Assembly: GCA_002794735.1 (NCBI GenBank)
Contig: NBAZ01000009.1
Span: 620,001 to 684,000, forward strand
DNA length: 64,000 nucleotides
Source: Pyrrhoderma lamaoense
Lineage: Eukaryota > Basidiomycota > Agaricomycetes > Hymenochaetales > Hymenochaetaceae
Direction of reading: 5' to 3'
How positions within the stretch are numbered: position 1 is the stretch's first letter; each line of letters begins with the position of its first letter. A program made the position numbers and the translations under genes. This document shows positions 1 through 12,853 of this stretch, piece by piece. The notes under the pieces were generated by a model. The model was not told where the DNA came from. It did no database searches and worked only from the letters and a program-made list of their open reading frames with translations.

Positions 1-834
1 AAGAAGTGGAGATGATGTCTGCCTTGAAGCACTATGGAGTCTCGTCTATTCCTTGGAGTCCGCTTGCCCGAGGGCTTGTTTGTAGACCATTGACGGAGGA
101 GACTGTTAGATCAAAGACTGATTCGTATGTATAAATTCTATATTCCTATCATATACTTCCTCACATTTGATATGAATATTTCTCCTCCATTTTTTTAGCT
201 TTAATAACATATACCAGAGTGATGCGAATCCGGAAATCATTCGAAGGCAAGTATACAAATATGTTTCTATAAGTTAATTTCTCTCGCATTCAAGTCCTAG
301 AACCCTAGTATCGCCCTTCACTCCCTATTTTAAACGCTTTTTTATCAAAATGTTCATACGACGTCTATTGATACTGATCTATGATTAAGACGAATATTGT
401 AACTGACTTATTACTAACAGGATCGAAGAAATTTCCAAGAAACGCGGGCTTTCAATGGCCCAAATATCTTTCTTGTGGGTTTTGAATAAAAGTCGTAAGC
501 ACCCTTTCTTTTGTGCTCTACCCTGTCATCTGCCACCTTCTATACTCATTTCTACATTATATTTCTGAATATTGACATCAATATATATAGCTGTCGCAGC
601 ACCTATTATTGGTATTACGAAGCTCAAGAACTTGGATGAACTTATTGGTACGTCTCCACTAAGTTGATGACTACACACATCTTGTAGTATACTTGTGTTT
701 ATACTTCTTTGCTGATTATTTTCTTTTACTTGGGGGGTGGGGATACAGCTGTAGTGAATGACAAGCTTACGGATGAGGAAATGAAGTACCTGGAAGAGCC
801 GTACAAACAGATCCCGATAAGTGGTCATTGGTAA
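1..834 (+). CDS. Aldo-keto reductase 1, 3' part (5' end outside window)
   Basis: This is the C-terminal part of an NAD(P)H-dependent aldo-keto reductase, recognised by near identity to the complete copies that follow. Exons run from base 1 to about 126, then about 198-246, 420-495, 590-647 and 750-834. They encode the segment with IPWSPLARG, the helix rich in Lys/Arg with KKRGLSMAQISFLWVLNKS, the AAPIIGITKLKNLDE segment and the C-terminus ending GHW. The catalytic residues lie upstream, outside the window. Introns sit at the same positions as in the other copies. It is the first of four head-to-tail copies; its downstream flank is also duplicated behind copy 2. The family is clear; the substrate cannot be read from sequence. 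Confidence 0.9.
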
Positions 835-2252
835 TAAGACTCCAAAGAAGAGCTTAAGACAACTGTTAGTCAATTAACATAATAATGGGAACTCCAAGAT
901 TAGCTTTTATCTTTCGAGTGTGTATTCTGAATTATGGTCTTATTGTGTACCTGAAATGTAACTGAATAAATATGGTTAGTTAATTGGGTAAAATCAGATA
1001 GAGATATTAAATTACGTACCAAACGAGTGCCATATTTGTAACTCTTACAGTCAGCGTCCATCTCTGTTAGTCAATGAACCTATAATCTATTGCTGAGGAC
1101 CGAGAAATGGGAAAGCAGTCTACCCAATGATGATGAAGTAACTCAACAATATGGTCAAGCCACGTACATAGAATGAAGTGAGGGTGAAACCCGCCACATA
1201 CTGAAACCCGCTTCAAAACGAGCATTGTCATCATAACTACTTCTAGAGTCTTTCTGTAATTATCTCCGGAAACATTAGCTACAAATGATGGTGTCTACTT
1301 CCGTGTTTCCCCTTTCAACTCGAGAAACTTATTGTAGGAAGTTATCAATAAGGATGATTGAATTTCCGAAGGTCAATAATGGTGTTTGCGAAGGAAAATA
1401 CTCATGCTCATTTTATATTATTACTCGTAAGCAGCGCTCTCCATATAATCATATACTAGAGTCACATGTAGTGGTCTAACTATAACCCTGACCTAAAGTT
1501 TAGTTCTCAGCGTCCAGGTGGCTATATGTCACTGGACGATGGGTTTAAGCTATCAGAAACGAGGGGCCATATAAACGAACTCTACCCTTGAGTAAGAGTA
1601 GAAAGTGAAGCTAGATAGTAAGAGAAATGGCCCAGGCGCGCGCGAGTAGTAGCAATGGGCTTCTCGGCGAGTTACAAAGTGCATTATAGATGCACTACGA
1701 CGGCAAACACTTAGCTGGTCCTACAACCTACCTCCCTTTTATCCAAAGAAGTCTATCGAGTAGATGGATTTTTCCTGAAGGAATGTGATAATGCATGCGT
1801 CTACTTTTATGCTATAGTTCTGGCTCTGAGGTGATCCAAAGATGAGTCTTATGCTGTCAGGAGGGTTGTAGGGGTTTGCCTCACATAGGTATAGATATAA
1901 CTCGTTATTAGATCGAGGAGATGATGGTAGAACATTTGGCTAACTGCTGAAAACGTATTCATGAGAAAATCAATGAAACATCACTGGAACGATGGCAATA
2001 GTTTGTGAGTCTCAAATAGGTGATACTTCTACAATTTCAAATTATAAAATCCATCATAATACACCTCTCATAATAAGCTATCGTCATTCGCTCTCTTTTA
2101 CGAGGCAACGTTTATCTCCGCTCTTGTAATTCAGTTTGTTGATCTATTTATACAATTTGAAATTGAAATATCGTACTTTTTATAGGGTCATCGGGCCATA
2201 GTCCCCCAGACTATGCCGAGCCTAGATATTTCAAACCAGCTTTACAGTGTTT
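835..2252. other. Intergenic spacer with duplicated flank
   Basis: No convincing gene. The first about 650 bases (838-1480) are recognisably related to 4795-5400 behind the next AKR copy, for example around 1168-1212 versus 5088-5133, so the duplicated unit includes downstream flank. The rest is the promoter side of AKR copy 2. Confidence 0.6.
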
Positions 2253-2274
2253 ACTGACGCGTCCTCACGGCACA
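2253..2274 (+). promoter_or_regulatory. Bipartite promoter element, AKR copy 2
   Basis: The sense strand reads TGACGCGT, five bases, then CGGCACA. It lies about 275 bases before the start codon. The same two half-sites with the same spacing occur upstream of AKR copy 4 and the inverted AKR copy 5, and a decayed form precedes copy 3. The half-site ACGCGT equals the yeast MluI box, but no binding protein can be assigned. Confidence 0.55.
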
Positions 2275-2527
2275 CTTTCTTTCGTGGATGAGAATCAGCA
2301 ATTCCATAACATTACAGGACCTATATATTTATTTTAAATCCGGAAGCTTCTTGTAATGACAAAACATCAGACAATAATGTTTATTTCATATTTCCTATGC
2401 CGTTCTCTAGCACTCTATATAAACACTATGAATACAAGCCATCAAAGCAAAGGAGTGAAGGATTCCTCCTCTCTAATCCTTCTTTGATCTTCACATAGGG
2501 CTCAGAAATTGTACTTTTTATAACAAC

Positions 2528-4792
2528 ATGGCTGATCCTAATACTTTGTCACAACTATATGACCAACTCGGTCCAGTCCGTAAGACTAATATGCCTTATG
2601 GTATGTATTCCGAGTCCTATCCCCTTCATCCTTTTATCCTATTCTTCATATGCTAGGCTGGTTCATATAGTTTATTTCTAACTTATCTTCAAATTAACTG
2701 ATCTACCTCTCTACTTCTTTGATCCTCCGTTAAACTAGTCAATTTGGGAAAGTCAGGCTTGAAAGTGTCAAGGATCATTCTAGGATGTATGTCCTATGGA
2801 TCAAAGGGCTGGCAAGAATGGAATCTCGAAGAGGAGGAAGCAGTACAACATATTAAGCATGCGTATGTATTGTCCATTTTTCCATTTTATACTATGACGT
2901 TTGTATAAGAGGCTCACGATTCAACTATGATCTATCGTTCCACTCAGATATGATGCAGGCATTCAGACATTTGACACTGCAGATGTGAGCTCTTTACGAT
3001 TCCTTCGTCCTCCTTAGCATATAACAATTAACACTGATTGGTTAGATCTACTCTAATGGACTCTCAGAGATCATTCTTGGAAAAGCTATCAAGAAGTATA
3101 ATTTACCAAGAGATGAGATTATCGTAATGACGAAGGTAAATGACTATAGTAGATCTATAGTAGATTGTGTCTGCACCATTATCTCTATTTACCACTCTGA
3201 TGTGTTACTTGGTACTGATATCAAGTACTATTGGTTTCTTGCTTACCTTATAATAGTGTTTCGGCACCGTCAATCGTAAATTTGACGGACAGATAATACA
3301 TGATCCTACCATTGCTGATCAATCGGGGTACGTAAACCAGAGAGGTCTCGGTCGCAAGGTAAAATACTTCACTTCCACAAACGTACCCACCCTCATCATT
3401 GATAAAAAACATCTCTATGGATACATCCCGCCTACTACGAAAACCATATTTTTTCATCGTAGCATATATTCGACGCCGTGAAGCATAGTCTTGAGAGGCT
3501 TCAGTTGGAGTATATCGATCTCCTTCAGTGTAAGTTACTAAGTATATTTCCTCTTTTCGAATCCTTTTTCTCAAAAAAAATAATTTTTTTTACACAATAA
3601 GGTCATCGATTCGACCCTGAAACCCCCATAGAAGAGACTGTAAGTAGCTACAGCTTTAGTGTTTCTTCAAGTAATATGTTCACTAAGAATAATTGGTTGT
3701 CTATATAATCTCAGATGAAAGCTCTAGATGATGTTGTCAAAGCGGGTCTTGTTCGTTACATTGGGATGTCATCCTGTTATACTTGGCAATGTAAGATAAA
3801 TCAACTGATCTCCTGACCAATAAAATCGTTAAGCTAACTACGTATTCTTAACTTGATAGTCTGCCTCATGCAAAGTAAGATATACACATATCGTTATCCA
3901 TTATTCAGACGGCATCTAATAATATAATTAATAATATGACACAAGACTATGCCCTCACGCATGGTCTCACGCCATTCATCTCGATGCAAAACCACTACAA
4001 CCTAGTGTACAGACAAGAGGAAGTAGAGATGATGTCTGCTTTGAAGCACTATGGAGTCTCGTCTATTCCTTGGAGTCCGCTTGCTCGAGGGCTTGTTTGT
4101 AGACCATTGACGGAGGAGACTGTTAGATCAAAATCAGATCTGTATGTATAGATTCTATTTTCTAGTTGTTTTGTAACCTGCTCTTATGAATATTTCTATA
4201 CCATTTTCAATAGCTGGAAGAATCCATACCAGAGTGATGCGAATCCGGAAATCATCCAAAGGTATTTATACAATCCTTTTTAGTTGTTAACGTCTCTTCA
4301 CACTCCCCGTCTTAAACACTTTCCTTGATAATCTTTTACAATGTCTGCCTATTTTGGCTCGTACACAATTCGAGTATTGAAACGTACTCATTATTTTCAG
4401 AATCGAAGAAATTGCCAAGAAACGCGGGCTCTCAATGGCTCAAGTATCTTTCTTGTGGGTCTTAAATAAGAGTCGTAAGCTCCCTCCCTTTGTGCTCTAC
4501 TTTAAATTATAATTACCAGTTTCTATATCCACTCACATAATTTCCTCAAATATATAGCTGTTGCAGCACCTATTATTGGTGTCACGAAGCTCAAGAACTT
4601 GGACGAAGTTATTAGTACGTATGCATTTTATCGATGACGGCTTATCTTGTAGCATACTCGTACTTCTGTTTACTTACCGATCCTCTTCTTTTTTTTGGTA
4701 TCACAGCCGTCGTGAATGATAAATTGACGGATGAAGAAATGAAGTACTTAGAAGAGCCGTATAAGCAGATCCCAATATGTGGACACTGGTAA
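2528..4792 (+). CDS. Aldo-keto reductase 2
   Basis: Complete AKR-superfamily reductase, about 345 residues after splicing, probably cytosolic and using NADPH to reduce aldehydes or ketones. Its closest look is to the aryl-alcohol dehydrogenase/versiconal-acetate reductase group. The catalytic tetrad is visible: Asp in DTAD, Tyr in YSNG, Lys in VMTK and His in CHRFD. The N-terminus begins MADPNTLSQLYDQLGPVRKT; the first exon is 2528-2600, and exon 2 starts at 2739 with VNLGKSGLKVSR. There are more than ten small exons, including a 15-nt micro-exon at 3860-3874. A TATA-like CTATATAAA lies near 2415. The stop TAA follows GHW. Apparent reading frames inside 3248-3574 on the other strand are shadows. 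Substrate unknown. Confidence 0.9.
3860..3874 (+). other. 15-nt micro-exon of AKR copy 2
   Basis: The exon TCTGCCTCATGCAAA sits between an acceptor (TGATAG) and a donor (GTAAGA). Joined to its neighbours it gives WQ-FCLMQ-N-YA in frame. Equivalent 15-nt exons are at 7189-7203, 11001-11015 and, inverted, 21484-21498. Confidence 0.8.
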
Positions 4793-5610
4793 AAAGGCTC
4801 CAAAGAAGAGCCTTCTGTTAGTTACCTGGCCGTCATAATGGAGACTTTAAGGATATTTTTGTCTTTTGAGGGAGGATCCAGGGTCACGGTCTTATAGTGC
4901 ACTTGAATATAGTTGGTCAATCTGACGAATAAAATCAGATAGAAATATATCTCATCAACGAGCGAGAAGGCTACCTACCTACTCTACTAGTCAGTGTCTA
5001 ACTCTGTTAGTCGATGAACTATTTATATGTCTAGAATGCCCAAGAATGATGAAGAAAATTAGCAATTTTTACAAGCCACGTACATAGAATGAAGTGAAGG
5101 GTGAATTTCGTCACATGCCAAACCCCAAATCAAAAACAAACACTGCCATCATACCTATTGACAGAGTCTTGATATGATTACTTTCAGTAACATGGGCTAC
5201 ATACGATAGTAAATACTTCCGTGACTCCCTTTCATTCCGTGAACTGTTATAGAAGTTATGAATAAGATCATTATCTCTCCAGAGGTCAGTAATAGTGTTT
5301 GCGAAAGAAAAAAATTGATAATTAAATTAATAATATCCTTCGTAAATAGCACTCTCCGTATAATCGTGTATGATAATCACATGTAGTGGCCTAAAGATAT
5401 ATACCTCCTCTTGATACGCTTAGTTTGAGAACTAGTTGTGATGGCAATGTTTGCTATTTGAAACGAAACATATCATGTGATGGATGTATGTGGCTTGACT
5501 GAGCTTGTCGGTTTCACTATTCATACAGTTATTTGAATTAAAAACGTAGTTGTACCTCAGATTGTGCCTGGTCAGAAGTTCAAACTCGGGACTGTATACA
5601 ATTGCACGTA
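4793..5610. other. Intergenic spacer between AKR copies 2 and 3
   Basis: No gene seen. About the first 600 bases are homologous to the flank behind AKR copy 1 (838-1480); the remainder is promoter-side sequence of AKR copy 3. Confidence 0.6.
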
Positions 5611-5634
5611 ACTGATGGAGTCTTCATGGCCACA
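5611..5634 (+). promoter_or_regulatory. Decayed bipartite promoter element, AKR copy 3
   Basis: About 247 bases before the start codon is a sequence alignable to the elements of copies 2 and 4 (TCTTCA centre, GGCCACA at the end). The ACGCGT half-site is destroyed and two bases are inserted. If the element is functional, copy 3 may be regulated differently. Confidence 0.35.
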
Positions 5635-5857
5635 ATTTGATACTCGGAAGTCATCCCTCTCCGTCTTCATTACAACTTTGAAACCGCAAAAATAGCTTCA
5701 ATCAATTCAAGAATGTTTGATTTATCTTGTGGAGAAAGTTATGCTGAGATTCTCTATATATTAGAGTCTAGTAAAACTATAGGAGCTATTCCTCCCTTTC
5801 TCTTTTCCTCTGAGCTTTCTTTGACCTTGAATTCGGAATTATAAATAGAAGTCAGCA

Positions 5858-8147
5858 ATGTCTGATCCTAATCCACTGTCACAAACATACGATCAGCTTG
5901 GTCCAGTCCGCAAGACCAGTATGCCCTTTGGTATGCATCTTGTATCTCATCTCTATCTTCCCCCTCAGATCGTATAGCCTGGCTCCTATCAATGAGCTAT
6001 ACGCTAATACTCTTACTACTATCCTCTGATGTCAACTAGTAAATTTGGGAAAGTCAGGCTTGAAAATCTCTAGGATCATTCTTGGCTGTATGACCTATGG
6101 GTCAAAAGGTTGGCAAGAGTGGAATCTCGAAGAGGAGGAGGCGCTACAACATATCAAGCACGCGTATGTATTGCTCACTTTTAGGCTCTATACTATGTCA
6201 TTACATATATTGATTGCAGTTTTATTGATAATTATACTTTCAATAAGATATGATGCTGGCATTCAGACATTTGATACCGCAGACGTGAGCCCTACACATA
6301 CCACATGAAAAACTCATATTCTTAGCGCTTGTCATTACTAACTCTATCTTGACTAGACGTACTCTAATGGACTCTCAGAAATCATCCTTGGAAAAGCTAT
6401 AAAGAAGTTTAATTTACCAAGAGATGAAATTGTTGTAATGACGAAGGTAGATATCTATTGAAGACCAGAGCCGCATCATCGTCCATTTTTACCATCTTGA
6501 TGTGTTGCTTGGTACACAATCTCTGTGTTAATCGTTGTTGATAAGACTTGATTGCTATTGAATAATAGTGCTTCAACATCGTTCGACGTAAATTTGAGGA
6601 GCCTGTGAGTCTTGATATCGCAAGGTTTGATCGAGATGGATACGTAAACCAAAGAGGTCTTAGTCGTAAGGTAAGATACTTCAACAATTGCAGCCCCTTG
6701 TATGGACTACCCTCTGGGTCATATACTATTTTGCGGAGTTCTCCAGTATGATACCACGCTCATCACATGCCATACTCACAATTCTCTATAGCATATATTC
6801 GATGCCGTGAAGCATAGTCTTGAGAGGCTTCAGTTGGATTATATTGATGTCCTTCAATGTAAGTATATCTCCCTCCTTTTGATCCTATACTGATAAATTC
6901 TACTACGAAAATAATACTTCAATCAATAAGGTCATCGATTCGACACTGAGACTCCCATAGAAGAGACCGTGAGTAAAAACAGCTTGAAAGTTTCCTCTAA
7001 TATCTTATTCACGAGAAATAATCGCTTACTCATGCATTCTTAGATGAAAGCTCTGGATGATGTTGTCAAAGCGGGTCTTGTTCGTTACATTGGGATGTCA
7101 TCCTGTTATACTTGGCAATGTAAGACAAATAAACTAATCTCCTGATCAATAAAGTCCGTAAGCTAAATACGTACTCCAATCTTGACAGTCTGCCTCATGC
7201 AAAGTAAGATATATATGTCGTTATCCATTACTCAGAAAGTCATCTAACAGTATAAATAATAATATGAATCAAGACTATTCCCTCGCTCATGGTCTCACAC
7301 CCTTTATCTCGATGCAAAATCATTATAACCTTCTATACAGACAAGAGGAAGTAGAGATGATGTCTGCTTTGAAGCACTATGGGGTCTCGTCTATTCCTTG
7401 GAGTCCACTTGCCCGAGGGTTTGTTTGTAGGCCACTGACGGAGGAGACTATTAGATCAAGGTCAGATTTGTATGTATAAGTCTTATTCTAAAAACTATCC
7501 GTTCATCAGTATCTTTTGCTTGTTCTAACTTATTTTTCTTCCCATTTTACTAATAGCTTTAAGAGCCCATATCAGAGTGATGCGAGCCCGGAGATTATCC
7601 GACGGTACGTATACATATCTATTCTAGTATTCATAATCCCAAGAATACAAATCTCAGTTCCGCAGTATCCCTTCACTCCTTATCACAAAAACTATTTCGA
7701 TATCTCCTACTTTCATAGCTAACTCTTAAATTTCAGAATTGAAGAAGTTGCTAAAAAACGCGGGCTTTCAATGGCTCAAATATCCTTTTTGTGGGTCTTG
7801 AATAAGAGTCGTAAGCTCCTTTCTCTTCGTACTCTTTTTTATCTCAATACTTAACAACTTCTATTCTTAACCCTACACTATCTTCGTGTTCATATGTAGC
7901 CGTTGCCGCGCCTATTATTGGTGTTACGAAACTCAAGAATCTGGATGAGCTTATTGGTGAGTACCCTAGTCCACGTCTGCACTCAATTGATTTACAACCG
8001 CTCTTGTGATAACTTCGTGCTCGTGATTGCTCACTGGGTTTCCTCATCTTCTAAATTACAGCTGTTATCAGTGACAAGTTATCAGATGAGGAGATGAAGT
8101 ACTTGGAAGAGCCGTATAGGCAGCTTCCAATACTTGGTCATTGGTGA
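5858..8147 (+). CDS. Aldo-keto reductase 3
   Basis: Complete tandem copy with the same exon pattern as copies 2 and 4. It begins MSDPNPLSQTYDQLGPVRKT and ends GHW followed by TGA. The tetrad residues are present: Asp in DTAD, Tyr in YSNG, Lys in VMTK, His in CHRFD. The 15-nt micro-exon is at 7189-7203. Differences from copy 2 include KISRIILGCMTYG for KVSRIILGCMSYG, QDYSLAHGLTPF for QDYALTHGLTPF, and a C-terminal KYLEEPYRQLPILGHW. A TATA-like run lies near 5754. Its promoter element is degraded, unlike those of its neighbours. Family certain, substrate unknown. Confidence 0.9.
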
Positions 8148-9421
8148 GGAGGGGCCCAAAGTCACACGAGATTATTTGACCATCATGATGGGGGATGCAC
8201 GGTCAACAATCTCAATATGAATGGTGTTTTCCCAATATGAAAGCGAGTTATATGTATAATGAAATAAGTTTGACATGTAATATTAAAGAGGATGTATTGA
8301 CTTGCGTAATATTAAAAAGCTATCAATTAAATATAGGGTCTACCTGTTCTCTGGGTTTAGTTATCTTTTAATTCTGGAAGATTTTATTAAGTATCAATCA
8401 AAGACGTAAAAGATGGCCGTTATCTCTTGGGTATCTCGTTGGGCTCCACCCTTCGTATTCTATCTAAATATAATCATTCAACTGATAAAGTTGGAAGTGT
8501 ACGTGAAACAAAGTTTTTAAAGTCCTTCTGAGAAATAACGAATAAGACAGCCCATCTACTTACTTCATAATAAGTAATCACATAAGCGGCGGCTTTATAC
8601 AGACATCCCACTGATTATTTCTGGATAATTGAAATGCGATTACTAGTAGCACTAGAGCACCACAGGGTGATATAAAGCCTGTGTAAGCTTCCTATACATC
8701 CCCGGAATGGTAAACACACATGATATGCCAAGTTTTAGTCCTTAAGAGAAAGCGTAACCATACTATTTAAATTTACTTCTCATCAACTACCGTTAGAGTC
8801 TTGATATCAATTGTTTCCTGTAATACTGAGTTAAGGGATATCTGTTTCTTCTCTAATACCCATCAACACCAATAGGCTCATGAAGAAGACGGATCCATAT
8901 CCCGATGAAGTATAATCATTTGTATGTGTATCTACCCGTGTGATTAGTTTTTACATGATATGTTCTTTGTAAACTCCATCCTTAGCCCGCTTCTTATTCC
9001 GAATATATCAGCGCTGATGCATAGGCTCGAGTCATGGTGAGAGGATATCATACCAAGGAGATGTGGCTTTAATCCAATAATTCTTCCAAAGGTCGAGCAC
9101 GGCGATTTTGAGAATTAATCGATACTTTCAATACACTTACTATTTGTAAGCGAGTGGAGTACTGTTTGATTAGATAATGTCAAGTTGTATACTATATTAC
9201 ATTACATAAGTCTATGTTTTTCAGAAATTATTGTTGAAAGTATTTCCTTCTTTTCTCAACATTTATCTCGGGTGATTTGATTCTGCAATTTTTTTCTATG
9301 GCTAAGAGAATTATGAATGTGGTTTATCTAACTCATGATCATGCACAAGCGAATCGACCCCTAAAATCCATGCCGGAACAAATGTTCAAACTCCGGCTTT
9401 ACAGCTGTTTGTAGTCGTAGC
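8148..9421. other. Intergenic spacer between AKR copies 3 and 4
   Basis: About 1.3 kb of AT-rich sequence without a convincing reading frame, RNA gene or transposon end. The last part is the promoter side of AKR copy 4. Confidence 0.55.
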
Positions 9422-9443
9422 ACTGACGCGTCTTCACGGCACA
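9422..9443 (+). promoter_or_regulatory. Bipartite promoter element, AKR copy 4
   Basis: TGACGCGT, five bases, then CGGCACA, differing from the element of AKR copy 2 at one spacer base. It lies about 288 bases before the start codon. Flanking sequence is also similar to that of copy 2, so common descent explains part of the match. Confidence 0.55.
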
Positions 9444-9709
9444 AAATATCTCTAAGAATCTCTTAAAAATACAAGTACGTATCATTCCTTCTATCTTCAT
9501 TACAAATCTCAAAGCCAATCATGACCAAAAATAGTTAAAGTTTATCTTGTGGCAAAAAAAAATGCTGATCTTGAGAACCTTGATGCATGTATAAAAAGCT
9601 TGGAAGATCCAAGTCCTCAAACGAAAGGAACGAAAGTCTCTCCCTCTCTCTCTTATCTCTCCCAGCTCTCAGTGGTCCTGAGCATCAGTATTATAATTCT
9701 AGTAACAAA

Positions 9710-12022
9710 ATGTCTAACGCTAATGCATTGTCTCAATTATACGACCAACTCGGTCCAGTTCGCAAGACTAACATGCCCTATGGTATGCACTTATACAACT
9801 ACTTTTTTCTATTTTCTTTAATTCTTATAACTTTATATTCTTCCCTCCCTCCCCCCTGCTATGAAATAGTCAATCTGGGCAAGTCAGGCTTGAAAGTCTC
9901 TAGAATTATTCTCGGGTGTATGTCTTATGGATCAAAGGGCTGGCAAGAATGGAATCTCGAGGAAGAGGAGGCGGTGCAGCATATCAAGCACGCGTATGTA
10001 TCTGTTTACTTTGTGATCTTGGTACTATGACGTATGCATACGAGGATCGGATCTTCATTAATTATTTTATCTTTATTTTTCCTACTTAGATATGACGCTG
10101 GCATCCAGACATTCGACACTGCTGATGTGAGTAGTGCAAAGAGTTTCGTTACACTATAAGGCGATATAAGCCTTCTAGGATATCATAACTGATGCTATCA
10201 AACCTGACTAGACATACTCAAATGGTCTCTCGGAGGTCATCCTTGGAAAAGCAATCAAAAAGTATAATCTACCAAGGGACGAGATTGTCGTGATGACTAA
10301 GGTGAATATCCATGATAGATCAAAGCTTACAACTACTATTCCCTCCTTGCTAACATACATTTTTACTTGAATTAACTCGTGGCAGTGTTACTTCCTTGTC
10401 AACCGTAAATTTGACGAACCAATGATCATGGATCTCAACGTTTCTGAGAAAGCAGGATACGTGAACCAGAGAGGTCTTAGTCGCAAGGTACGATATCTCC
10501 CTCTCTTGTATGCCTAGTAACTGCGATCTATCACTAGGCTTTCTTCTTATCAATCACCATATGATATTCACCACTCATCTTTGATCTCATCTTATAATAG
10601 CACATATTTGATTCCGTGAAACGCAGTCTTGGAAGGCTTCAATTGGACTATATTGATGTTCTTCAATGTGGGTACTCTTTCCATTTTTTTATTATACGAA
10701 AGATTTCTGAATCCACGTCCGTTTTTTCTTTTTTCTTAGGCCATCGCTTTGACTACGACACCCCTATTGAGGAGACCGTGAGTACTAGTTGATATCAAAA
10801 ACATTACTACCACATATCTGATTGATCTATTATAATATTTTAGATGCAAGCTCTGCATGATGTCGTCAAAGCAGGATACGTTCGTTATATTGGAATGTCA
10901 TCTTGTTATGCTTGGCAATGTACGAAAAAAAAACTTATATCACCTATCAAAAATTACTCCAAAACTGATTTTTCCCCCCTTCCTGTTTAATCCCCTCCAG
11001 TCTGTCTCATGCAAAGTAAGTCACTAATTCCCAAAAAATTACTATCTAACACATCATCTAACAATACGTACGTAGATTACGCCCTCACTCATGGCCTCAC
11101 GCCCTTCATTTCGATGCAAAACCACTACAACCTAGTGTACAGACAAGAAGAAGTAGAGATGATGCCCGCCCTAAAGCACTATGGCGTTTCTTCTATCCCT
11201 TGGAGTCCACTCGCCCGTGGACTCGTTTGTAGACCGATCACAGAAGAGACCGTCAGGTCAAAAACTGATTTGTATGTTCGCATCTCATTCAACCGTTTAT
11301 CTATATCCTTTCACGTCTCTGTTTGTTAGAAATGAAAAATTGTTCTAACGGATGTTTTTCTCTCTCTCTCTCTCTCTCTTTCTTATAGCTGGCAGAACCC
11401 GTACCAGAGTGAGGCGAACCCAGAGATAATTCGCAGGTATGTACAAGGCAATCCATCAATTTGTTTCACCTTGTCCCCTTTTCTGCTACGATTATAGTAG
11501 CTACTTTTAGTTCTTCATTCGTCATACGTCTCCAACCCCAGTTCATCTATCCATTCATTATTTCACTCCTCTTACTTCCCATCAAACTCAGTTATGCTGA
11601 TTAACTGACCTTCACTCATTAGAATTGAAGAAGTTGCCAAAAAACGAGGCCTTACAATGGCACAGGTATCCTTCTTATGGGTCTTAAATAAAGATCGTAC
11701 GTAATTCTATTCTTCCTCCTGTCTTATTTCATATCACTGACAAACCCACCCATTTACTACTACAATCTTTCGTCGACTGTTGATACATGTAGCTGTTGCC
11801 GCACCAATTATCGGAGCCACGAAACTCAAGAACTTGGATGAACTTGTTGGTAAGTAAACCCACTTTGCATATATATATATATATATATATAGTTAATCGA
11901 CCGAATTACTGATTATCTTCTTATTTGGGGAAATAGCCGTCGTGAACGATAAGCTAACAGACGAAGAGATGAAATACTTGGAAGAACCATATAAACAGAT
12001 ACCTACTCTTGGGCATTGGTGA
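9710..12022 (+). CDS. Aldo-keto reductase 4
   Basis: Complete fourth tandem copy, starting MSNANALSQLYDQLGPVRKT and ending LGHW-TGA. The Tyr (YSNG), Lys (VMTK) and His (CHRFD) of the tetrad and the ADTY junction are visible. Exons follow the common pattern, including the 15-nt micro-exon at 11001-11015. It differs from copies 2 and 3 in having MQALHDVVKAGYVRYIG instead of the MKALDDVVKAGLVRYIG type, and in this it resembles inverted copy 5. Two introns carry simple repeats, (CT)n near 11362-11382 and (AT)n near 11871-11890. An in-frame ORF starting upstream at 9587 is not needed; the ATG at 9710 matches the other copies. Confidence 0.9.
11362..11382 (+). repeat. (CT)n microsatellite in an AKR4 intron
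   Basis: About ten CT units forming the polypyrimidine tract before the acceptor of the intron ending near 11389. Confidence 0.8.
11868..11891 (+). repeat. (AT)n microsatellite in an AKR4 intron
   Basis: Uninterrupted AT dinucleotide run of about eleven units inside the intron before the last exon of AKR copy 4. Likely length-variable. Confidence 0.8.
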
Positions 12023-12853
12023 ATAAAAAAAAATGACTCTGGGGAGGTTATTTGAGTTCCTCATGAACATGTACGGGCGGATTTGTATTAGGGGAGGTTT
12101 GAAGAGAAACTCTTCTTTATATGAAAGAACTGGTATATATGAGAAAGAAAATTGGCATGTATTTGTTTTAAAAATAATTGATGATGTATTATTGAAATGT
12201 AATGAAATAGCCAAATGGTTTCAACTTTGCATCGATCAAACTTGAAACTAATAACTTAAATAAGCTTGGAAATTTGTGTTTTGTTCATCAAGTCAACGAA
12301 AATTGAATCTATCTAGTAGGAATCTGACTATTGATCAACTCTTGACCATATTTGCCTGGTTGTCGGTAATCTTGGGATATAAACATAAAATAATCCAAGA
12401 ACTTGAACATTTTATTAGTTTCCAAGAAACTGAGACACACAAACACGCACACCCTAATCCTCGACTAAATTGTAAGAAGGGAAATGCGGAGGTGGCTATA
12501 CAGCGGATGGTCCGGAGTAACGTCACCAATGATGAGTTCGGTCAGCCACCCCGACTTGTGTGACGATCCAGTCATGATCTCAATGAACCATGAGACAATT
12601 CCACCAGTCAGCAGTCAGCCCAAGTCTATGTTTCAGGCTTGAAGTTAATAGATGATCGTATTGGACTTTGTGGGCTGGATTAATGCAGATTTTAGCTTTT
12701 ATTATATAAACAGAATGCAGGATTCTCATGACAAGTACCAACGACTTTCTTGTCTCAAGGGAGTCAGCACGTAAACTCTTACTCTCACCAACTCTACTAT
12801 CTACCTTGAACATCGAATATCCGCTGAAAGCTTCCTGAATCTCGCAAGCAAGT
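12023..12853. other. Intergenic, no gene seen
   Basis: Separates AKR copy 4 from a small gene. Short open frames on both strands overlap each other and show no coding signature; several are antisense pairs covering the same bases. Confidence 0.5.

Noticed and set aside
3248..3574. 108-codon minus-strand frame inside AKR copy 2
   Set aside because: Antisense shadow covering AKR exons and introns whose splice sites match the other copies.
9587..9709. N-terminal extension of AKR copy 4 from an upstream start
   Set aside because: The other AKR copies start at the position equivalent to 9710, and the extension has no counterpart.
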